In this document: positions 1 through 9,518 of the stretch, piece by piece
Layout: every line of letters starts with the position of its first letter
Position numbering within the stretch: the stretch's first letter is position 1
NCBI GenBank assembly: GCA_002943765.1
Contig: PQWQ01000006.1
Coordinates: 2,232,001-2,296,000, forward strand
Direction: 5' to 3'
Source of the DNA: Psoroptes ovis
Lineage: Eukaryota > Arthropoda > Arachnida > Sarcoptiformes > Psoroptidae
DNA length: 64,000 bases
Program-made: the position numbers and the translations under genes
The notes under the pieces: model-generated
The model's input: only the letters and a program-made list of their open reading frames with translations
Database searches by the model: none
What the model was told of the DNA's origin: nothing

Positions 1-479
1 GGAAACACTTGAATAATTTAATGTTTTGTTTATTTTGATTTTAATTTCAAACCCCTTGGCTCAAAAGCTCTTGTAATTTTTGAAAATCTTTAGAAGCTCC
101 TGGAATTCTTAAAGCAGATTCAAATCATTTAATTCTTAATCCTTTCCTTTAATTCATTTTTTTTTTTGAGTTTGTCAGCCAGTACAAACAATATACAATC
201 AATTACAGAATTTAAAGAATGCAGAATAATTTATCAAAATTTTCACAAATTTTAGTTGCAGTTACAGTCACACAGTCCATCTGTACTCTACAGTCTTGAA
301 CTGTAAAGACCTTCGAATATAACCTTTGCACATTTTTCAATTTTTTCTTTCTTTTGTTACATTGATTCATATCGAATCAAAATATTTTGACATATTTCAT
401 GTGTGAAAATATTCTGAGGAAAAGAATTTGAATTCTCGAAGAAAACAGAAACAAAACAAGCCGAAACAATGAAACATTC

Positions 480-760
480 AAATTCATCATCATACAAAAT
501 TGACCGAAACAAAAATTCAGACGAGATTTCAATTTGTTTGTTTCAAAACAAATATGGACAAAATAAACAAAAAAAAATTCTTAAAACTTTGAGCCATCGC
601 GGCTGCTGGTGCTGTTTTGGTAAACACACGCACAAACATCTTGCTGCCGAAATCGAGGCACCAACAGATTTTCTTTTTGGTTTCTTTATTTTTGGCGGCA
701 AACGTTATCGACGCGTTTTGCATCTTCACTCTGCTTTCTATGCTTTGTGAATGAATTTTG
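480..760. other. CpG- and GC-richer patch, possible exon or promoter
   Basis: The block around 595-720 is richer in G/C and CpG than its surroundings (CATCGCGGCTGC, GGCGGCAAACG, ATCGACGCG). Both strands are open across it (93 aa on +, 66 aa on -), but neither translation resembles a known family. A donor-like TTTTG/GTAAAC lies at 619/620. It could be a 5' non-coding exon or a regulatory element. No function is assigned. Confidence 0.2.
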
Positions 761-1637
761 TAAATTTAGAATCCCCGGTTCGGTTTTTCTTTTGGCTTTG
801 TTTTTCTCATAAGTTTTTCAATATTCATTTATTTTTATTTTTGACATAAACAATCAAAGATTTGAGAAAATTTTTTATTCAAAAATATGTTGTGAACAAT
901 AAGTGAAGAGAAATATTGGAAGAAAATGACACAATGTTTACAATAAATATATGGAGAATAAATAAATTTATTTTCCGTCAAAAGAAGCAGAAGAAGAATG
1001 AAATCAATCGATGATCATCATCATTGATGATCGAAGATTTGTTTCTTTAGAAAAATTTTGATTTTCTTCTAATTTCCTTCTAAGATTGGCTTTTGGCATT
1101 TTGGTTTGGCTTCTTCTGTTTGTTTGTCGGCAAAATGATACATTTTCGAATACGAACAAAATTTTGAAAATAGAAATTATTTTTCAATTCTTCTCTATGA
1201 ATCATGACTTTTAAATTCTCAGATTCTTCCCTGATTCTCCTAGAATTCTTCGCTTTTCAATTCCCCACAGAAATCTAAGACAATAGATTTAAATGATTGG
1301 GTTCGTTCATATGTTTTTTCTTCGATTTTTTCAAATAGAAACCTATAAAATTATTATAAGAAATCAAGCGAAATTTGATTTTATTCCAGGTGAAGAAGAA
1401 GAAATTCTTTTAATGAAAAATGAGTGAATTCAACAAAAAAAGTCATTTGTAACATGTCATTTTTGACTTAATCTCATCTATGTGCGCATTAATGAATCAT
1501 TTGAGAAAAATGTCTAAATTAGATTTTCTTTATTATTTTCTGATCGTTAGCGCAGAACGCTTGGGTCAATAAATGTTATACTTGATTTTGCAAAATTTCC
1601 AATTTTCAATCATTTTCTTACAAATCAAAGCAAAATA

Positions 1638-1668
1638 TCTCTCTGCTATTCTCTCTTGCTTGCTCTCT
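1638..1668 (-). promoter_or_regulatory. Cluster of GAGA-type motifs
   Basis: TCTCTCT (1638-1644) and two CTCTC cores (1651-1655, 1663-1667) lie within 30 bases, which is GAGAG on the minus strand. In flies such clusters bind GAGA factor at Hox promoters and Polycomb response elements (established for Drosophila). Function here is inference. Confidence 0.25.
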
Positions 1669-4443
1669 GTGTGTGTTTTTCTTAATAAAAATAAAGATCA
1701 TTTAAAAGTAAGAAATAATCATTCAAAAACATTGTTACATTGTTTGTGATTATTAGTATTCGGATTCGAAACACCATCACCACCCTTATTGGTGGATATG
1801 GAGAATATACAAATGCATGAATCTCTGCACTGTTCACATAACCAATTTTCAAGAAAGAAAATCAAGGAATTAATATCAAATAATAAATGAAAACTATCAA
1901 AATGCTCAAGGCCATTCATTGATTACATAGAGATCATCATGGATGATCATCATCATCATCATGATCATTGATTGAAGAAAATCTCATTCATCCATATAAA
2001 TATAATTATTAGATATTCAAACGTAATATTTGTATTTGTATCATTCATTCATGCAAAGAGTACAAGCGTATATATTGTTGTTCATACAATTGAATGAGCC
2101 CATACACATATTCAATGACATGTTTTTATTTTATTTTTCATTTGATTCAAATATCGTTACGATTATTATTATTATTATTATCATCATCATTACATATTAC
2201 GAATGGATGGAAAAGAATATTAAAGTCTATATTCTTCCATAATATCGCTGAATCCATTTACAAAAATGCTGTGTATGTTTTTGTGCTGTATATTATAATT
2301 ATAATCGCATACATCATAATAATGATAATGATAGGATGGGATTGGATAGGATTCGCTGCTATTATCATTATCATCAAAATGAAAATTATAATAATGTTTG
2401 ATTGTTTGACTATGAAATGATTATGATTAAATGGTCCTATAGTTTTAATATGTTAATTTTTTCTAATTTTTGGATATGTTTTGACTATTTCAACTGCTCA
2501 AGGGGCAGCCAATAACGCCAATTTATGAAAAGTTTGAGAAGCTTTGGCGAAGGAGTATGTGGAGGAAACATTCTTTCGATTTATAACATTTATAATCTGA
2601 ATAATTGTAATAATCATTTCTTCATTTTTTCGCCCTGAAGAATAATAATTTGTTTGAATGTTTGCTGAAGAAATTATCTTTGAAAAATACAAGTTCATTG
2701 AATCATTTCATTATTATCATTGAATCTTGAATTTTCATCTGCTTCCATCTTAGAATAAAAGGTCTAATCCATTTAATCTTATTCATTTACTTAATCTATC
2801 TAAAGACGATTCAAGGTATGCACGATGCTCCGGTGTTTTTAACCGATTGTATGGATGAGGGGTACATGAATGCACACACACATTGAATGATTGAATCCAA
2901 ATTTTAAGAATTTTGTTTCAAGTTTGACAGCCGAACAAATCGTGATGAACGTGAATAATCGAATATAATGAATGAAGCATCTCGAGTATGGATAGAAAAG
3001 AACGAATAAATAATTGTGTTTTCAAACAACAATTAATATTGTTTCAATATTACTCTTTCATTAACTCGCCAAAGGATGCCAGGTTCTCACTCAGGTAGCA
3101 ACACTTGATCATGTTTTGTCTATTTTTTCATGTATTTTTTCTATGAAAAATTCTGGCTCAGAGAAACAAAAAGCAATCAACAATTATTAATGATGATAAT
3201 TATCAATGACAATGAACTTGAAATTTGTATTTTGTTGTTGTTGTTCATCATGTTCATGTTTATAATGTTAATATTGATCAATTATTTATCCGAAGTCATT
3301 TTTGATTAATTCAGTCTAAGAATATCCAACTCTTCTTCATTGAAGATGATGCATATAATTATCCTTAAAAACCCTATATGTTTTGATAATCTCGATTTTA
3401 TTGTTTCTTTTTTTCTCCATCACAACATCGGTGATGGCCGAATTGATTAAAAATTACTAATTTCATTGCCTTTTCTCTTGTTATTCTACATTAATTTTAC
3501 ACAATGTTAATCAAATGTTTTGTATTTAAAAAAATAAAATAAAAAACAAATTTGACGCCCATATCTTGGTTGAATAATAATCAGAAAAAAAAATTAATTT
3601 GTCGATTATTTTCGAAAGGTTTATCAAATATATTCATCATCTTATTTAGACTTGATTATTCATTCTTCTCTGTTTTTCTTTTTTGAAGAATTAAATAGAT
3701 TATGAGATAGAGGTTTCCAGTTTTTTCTTTGAAGAATTTCTACCTCATTTTCTTTTGTTTGTTGCCTTATTTTTTGTTTTAAAAATGTAGATTGAGGATT
3801 GGTTAAATCATTGATTCGGTTGATTACATGTTACATGGTTGATTATAATTATTTGATGATAATTTTTGGAGAAAATTCCAATAGATTTTGTAATTATTAT
3901 CATTACTTATTTCATCTAATCTTTGCATATCTTTAAATCAATTTTTTCTTCTCTAAGGAATTTTCTCATTGAAACTTTTCTTATTTGATTTCTTCCAATC
4001 TTGATGTTCAAAACACACTAAAAAAATTGATTAAAGTGTGAATGACAGGTCTACACTTGATCTATACAAAAGTAAATTTGAATCAGCAGCAAAATGGCAA
4101 TAAATTATTCAAAAAACAAATTCAAAAAAAAAAAAAAAAAAACATTCGTCAAAGGCAAAAAAAGGCAAAGTTCAGTTTGACTTTTGTTTGGTATTGTGAT
4201 ATGTTATGGTAGTATTGTTAACTGCGCTTGCTAGCTTGCTGGCTGACCAAAAGATATTTGCATTGCTTTTTTTTCTATTTTGTATCATCTTCACAGTGCA
4301 TTTATTCATTTCTTGCAGCAATGAATGTAATGAAGAAATGAATTAAGTTTGTGTTGTTTGTTGTTCTTCTGGTTGTTGTTTGCTGTTGTTTGTGTTGTCA
4401 AGAATAAGATTAATTTTCTAATTATATCCAAAATGATGAATAC

Positions 4444-4452
<9 letters not shown>

Positions 4453-4474
<22 letters not shown>

Positions 4475-4512
4475 AATCCAATCAAAATTTCCAAAAAAAA
4501 AAAAAAAAAAAA
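4453..4512 (+). repeat. Two poly-A runs (24 and 20 A)
   Basis: A runs fill 4453-4476 and 4493-4512, separated by a short TCCAATC-like spacer. Another 19-A run lies at 4124-4142. No retroelement body is recognisable next to them. Confidence 0.8.
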
Positions 4513-7410
4513 CAATTTTCGTTGATTTCAATCATTTTTTAGTAATTTCAATTCATCTTTTATTTCCATCTCCATTTTCAGGAGGATTTATCCCCTTGAA
4601 GAATAGTGGCCAATCATTGGAAATCTATCAAAAAATAAATTAAAATTGTTACTATAAAAGAATGATTATCTTAAATCATCATAAATTATCCATAAAACAT
4701 TAATCTATCGATTCAATCATTGACTTATTGATTGATTCAATTCGATTAAATTTTATATGTTTCAATTCGATTGGATTGTTGCATATTTTTTGTTCTCAAA
4801 TAAGGTAAAAAATCGATAATAAAGATGATTGAAGATTAGAAAAAATCTTTCAAAACTTGATTTTTGGTCTTTACGATCTGGCCAAAAATCTGACCAATAG
4901 CAATAGCTTCAATCTTTGACCATTTCGTTCGATTTCATTCAAGTTACTTCGACCATTATTTGCAGGAGAAATTTAAATCCATATGGCTATCATCCATCCA
5001 TCATGTTTCGATGAAATTTGATTTTTCATGAAAAATCTGACAAAGTAAAAATCTCTGAAAAAAATCATAAAACTTTATGTAATGATGATGATGATAATAA
5101 TCAAGCAAGAAGAGGTAACAAAAAACAAGGTTTAAACAACTTTTCAAAATAACAATAATTTTCCATGAAACAACAACAACAAATGAATGAGTGTATGAAT
5201 TATGCAACTGATTGTTTATTATCATATCATCTTCATTATAATGATTAATTAATTTCATTATTAAAGAAATTTTTTTGATTTACACAGAAAAATAATAATT
5301 AATTAATGGCAGAAAACATTCGTTGTTTGTTGTTTCATTTATTCATTCACAGATTCATAGATTAAATTCATTCATAATTTAGTTCTTCGTTCTTGTTGTT
5401 GTTGTTGTCGCTGATAATCTGCCGTATGATTTGTTTGTTGTTTCGCCATTTGAATCGCATTCAAATCAGCTAATTTAAATGATCCTATATCTTTTGAATT
5501 TTTTATTTTTGAATTTAAGCCAAAAAACAACTGTAAACAAGCTGATCTTAGTATATGATAAACAATAATCATTGTTCAGCTTGCTCAGCTTGTTGCTTGA
5601 TTCATTTGATTCATTCATTTCTCGAAGCATTTCTCATGATATTCACATATTTTCACCTGTGTTTTTTAGCTTTCATTTGAGGCAAAAAATGCTTGAATCA
5701 ATTTTTTTTGAATTTTTTTGTGGATTTCGAATGACGAATGTACAAATACAAGCATAAATACGCCGCATGCCACACACAAACACAGAGACAATGAAAAACT
5801 CACTGATAATGGAGTCATGAATTGGACATGAAACACGCATTGTAATTGTTGTTGTTTGATGATGACGAGTCGAATGGAAAGAAAGAAACAAAAAAATTTC
5901 TAAAAATAAACATCTTAATATTCACATTTCTAGCGAATGTCATAAATGAAGTCAACTTAAAATTTGAATACAAAATGCAATGACATTTGTTTTTTTTTCA
6001 AATTTCATTCATTTATTTATATTCAAATGCGTCGTTTTTGAATACAACAAATTACTAACGAATACAGTTGTTGTTGTCGTTGGAAGACAAACCGTTCAAC
6101 TTTTGCCTCGAAGTCATGTTTTTTTTTGCTTTGATTTTTGCTTAGTGAAGAAGAAATCCTTTTTTTAAATTTTTTAAAATTCAAAAATAACGAAATTTTC
6201 TCACATTAGAAGCACAGAAATTTTTTTATCAGTTTTGGTGCTTTGTACGAGATATTCGAGACATTAGATTCATTTCGATTGGAGATATCTGAGATTTGAA
6301 CGATATTTTCTAGTAGAAAAACAGAAAATCGAGAAATCAAGGCAGATGCTTCGTTTATTTCGCCTTAATTAAGACATATTCAAGCTAAGTTGCCCGATTA
6401 AAAATTTGCTTTCAGATTACGGAATATTTTGATTTTCTATGAAAATTTCGAAAAAAATTTCTTTGATATTTCACCGAATCGTTTTTTGTCAAAAAAATCA
6501 TTTTATGAATTATCGACAATTTTAAGCCAATCGAATTAAGTTTCTATGAATCATTCTAGATCATAATAATCATGATAATTATGATAATATAATCATATAA
6601 TGGAATCAAAACGCATATTGGCACCTTTCATCCCTAAACAAATCAGGTGTTAATTCAATTTTTTACGAAGAAAATTCTGAAAAAGACGAAAATTCATTGA
6701 TTAATTGAGTGATCATAATTCTTAGAGTGAATTGATTTTTTACTCTTGAATTTTTTTTTTAATTTTCGCTGATTTTCGTCAATTTTATGACTTTTAAATG
6801 TAAATGTCATTCTTTTTGGCAAAAACCAGATCAAATCGAAAATTTCTCAAAAATGTCTTCAGACATTACTTGAAGGCATTTTTCGATTCAAAGAAATGTG
6901 AATTTTTCTTCAAGAAATTGTTTGAAATTCGAGACTTTTATTGCATTATTATTTAGAAATTTCCTATTTCTAACTGTTCCAAACAACAAATGAGCAAACA
7001 ACAATGCCTATATTGCTGAAAATTGTGCTTCAGGGGTTTCCATTGATTTTTGTTCACAAATTTCATTGCTCAAATTTGACATACAAAAAATGAGCAAAAA
7101 AATTCTCAGGAAAAAACCGTTAAGTTATTCAAGTTTTTTTTTCTGTATTGAATCAATTCAACTTAGAAATGATTAAGAATTGATTCATTCAATTTGATTT
7201 CTTGTTGTTGTTGTTGTATTCGTAAGAAAAAACATGAATTTCTTGATTTTTTACCAATTTTATGATCTCAAATTACATTGAAAACATGGAAGAAAATCTG
7301 AATTATATCAGAATTTTCATTAGATTGATTGAAAAATACCAGTAGCAAAATACTGTTTTTTATTGTTTACCACAAATCATAAACTAATTCCGGTTCTTTT
7401 TTTCTTATTT

Positions 7411-7420
7411 ATTTTTGTAG
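7411..7420 (+). promoter_or_regulatory. Predicted splice acceptor upstream of the Antp ATG
   Basis: A T-rich polypyrimidine tract of about 25 bases ends in ATTTTTGTAG. It is one of the cleanest acceptors in the window, and in-frame stops downstream of it show that the exon it opens begins as UTR. Confidence 0.5.
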
Positions 7421-7817
7421 ATCTTTTTATCGTTTCAAAATAAGTATTCAACAATGTTGTGATACCAAAAAGCAAAAATGAAATAAAATATTGATCGATC
7501 ACCAGAAACGGATATACGTCAAATCCATAAATAGATAAACACATCAATAAATAAATAAATAAATAATTTTAATAACCGATATACGTAAATCAGGAATAAC
7601 AATACTAATATTAATAATCAATCAACAATATTATAACTATTAATCGTATAAATATCCAATTCAAAGTCTTTTAATCATTCAATATTATTCATTTCTTTCA
7701 ATAATTCTATCTTCAATAACAAAGAATATAATTTCTAGCAATATTATACATAAATATCAATATTTTTCAATTTTATAATTATAATCATCATTTAAAACAA
7801 TAATAATATTTGAAATT
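7421..7817 (+). other. Antp: Candidate 5' UTR part of Antp coding exon 1
   Basis: A very good acceptor (a T-rich tract ending in ATTTTTGTAG at 7420) lies 397 bases before the ATG, so the coding exon probably begins at 7421 and is joined to an upstream non-coding exon that I cannot place. The leader is A/T-rich and has only two ATGs before 7818, at 7454 and 7478; each opens a two-codon frame (ATG-TTG-TGA, ATG-AAA-TAA). It also has an imperfect direct repeat around GATATACGT (7510 and 7579) and an AAAT repeat at about 7548-7567. A weaker alternative acceptor (TTTCTAG) ends near 7738. Confidence 0.5.
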
Positions 7818-9183
7818 ATGTGCGACAGCATGACACCGTATCATACGTTCGCTCAAGCAGCGACTACACCATTATCAACATATTTGGGCCACAGTAGCCC
7901 AAACGATAATAATGATAATAATAATAATCATCATCATACACCACCATCAACATCACCATCATCATCATCAACAGCCACAACACCAATGCTACATCAACAA
8001 CAGCATCATGCAATGAATGCAGCATCACATCATTTGCATCATTCATTACATAATTCTGCTTCACACTTGCATCATTCACAACAACAACAACAACATCAAC
8101 AGCAACATCATCATAATAATAATCATCTTCATCATCATTCACAAACACCACATCATGCCCAAGCAATGTATCATCATCATTCTCAACATCATCATCATCC
8201 TCATAATTCTCATCCACATTCAATTATTTCGGCACATAGTGGTGGTTTAGTTGGCGGTGTAGGTGGTGGTGGTGGTGGCATTCATCATTCACATCAGCAA
8301 CAACATCAACAACATTCGAATCATTTGATGATGATGGATCATGCACATCATCATCATCATCCACATCATCTTTTATCAACGAATCCCTATGGCCATATTA
8401 CTAATGGAGAATTAGCTATAGCAGTTCAACAACAACAACAACACTCAAACATGCCAATTTGTCTTGATAATAGTAGTCGAAATAATAATCATCTATCTAT
8501 TAATTCATCACCACCGATATCGAATCAACAACAATTATTGTATCCGACAACAACACAAACACCACCACCTCATACACCAAATCCACATCAAACATCACCG
8601 ATATCGATTCATTATGGTAATGGTGGACAACAGCAATCACAACCACCATATCCAAGATTTCCGCCCTATGATCGTCTTACTGAACAGCAACAACAGTTAA
8701 ATAAACATCCCGAAACGCCTACCGGGCCTGTTTCGAATAATACGAATAATTCAAATAGTCAGCCAAATGATCCAGCTAGTCCATATTATTCAAACAATAC
8801 ATCAACACCAAATGGTAACAATAATAATAACAATCCAACGACACCAACTCCTTGTTCAAATAGTCAACAACAACAACAACTTCCATCATTGGCAGCGACG
8901 GCACCAATTTATGATTGTGGTGGTCGTGGTTCAATAACACCACCATCATTAGATGGTTCAAATGGTGGTTTCGGTAGCTGTAAAATGTTGAGCGATGGCA
9001 GCATAACACCATTAGGACATAATTCATCACCATCGCCAAATTCATCATTACATCATCATCAACAACAACAGCTATATGGACATGATAATAATGGTGGCCA
9101 TTTATGTGCCGCTGGTTCGCCGGGACAACAATCACAATCAGCAATTTCATCACCATTGTATCCGTGGATGCGATCACAATTCG
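7818..9183 (+). CDS. Antp: Antp coding exon 1 (residues 1-455 and first base of codon 456)
   Basis: The frame is open from ATG 7818 through the hexapeptide Y448-P-W-M451 and RSQF. The donor is placed after 9183 (TTCG, then GTTCGT), because this phase-1 cut joins in frame to the homeobox exon and makes Glu456. Tracts visible in the protein: Asn/His at 30-40, Ser/Thr/Pro at 41-56, His-rich at 63-138 with Gln runs at 88-96, Gly-rich at 142-154, a second His run at 175-184, Gln runs at 204-208 and 290-293, an Asn run at 334-339, and Gln at 350-354. These are encoded by CAT/CAA/AAT trinucleotide repeats, so length polymorphism is likely. The region is probably a disordered transactivation domain (inference). 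If unspliced, the frame runs on to a stop at 9318-9320. Confidence 0.93.
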
Positions 9184-9484
9184 GTTCGTATCATTTTTAT
9201 TTCAATTTTGATTTTTATAATTTTCAAAATAAGATTTTGAACCTTTACTGCCACCTGTTGTTACTGATTCAAACGAAAATGCATTTTCAAAAAATCAGGA
9301 GTCCAGCGTCTCTTGGATAGATGGCGAGAGTTGTAAAAGTAGAACAATTCAATTCAAATCAATTTCTTGTCAGATTTTCTCATCTCATGTCAAACATTCA
9401 AGCACATTTAGATTGATCAAGAAAAAAATGGTCATTTTTTCCATCGAAAAAATAATGGAAAAACCAAATTCGTGATCAGTCAAT

Positions 9485-9518
<34 letters not shown>

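Larger units (their letters stand above)
1..7410. other. Upstream non-coding sequence
   Basis: No recognisable gene is seen on either strand. Open frames here are under 110 codons, low in complexity and lack family motifs. Content of note: a CpG-richer patch at about 480-760, a GAGA-motif cluster at about 1638-1668, many ATC/GAT microsatellites (for example 1935-1965 and 2160-2190), and poly-A runs at 4124-4142 and 4453-4512. Antp 5' non-coding exons and promoter(s) probably lie here or further upstream. Confidence 0.5.

Noticed and set aside
7864..8223. 119-codon minus-strand frame over Antp exon 1
   Set aside because: Asp/Val-rich shadow of the CAT/CAA repeats that encode His/Gln on the + strand; no family motif.
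8017..8700. Ile/His-rich + frames out of phase with Antp
   Set aside because: Alternative frames of trinucleotide repeats; no independent start or splice evidence.
8776..9177. 133-codon minus-strand frame over Antp exon 1
   Set aside because: Antisense shadow of the Antp low-complexity and hexapeptide region.
9184..9320. Taking the 500-codon open frame as the Antp protein
   Set aside because: It would lack the homeodomain, and the GT at 9184 joins in frame to the homeobox exon with the canonical QFERKRG junction.
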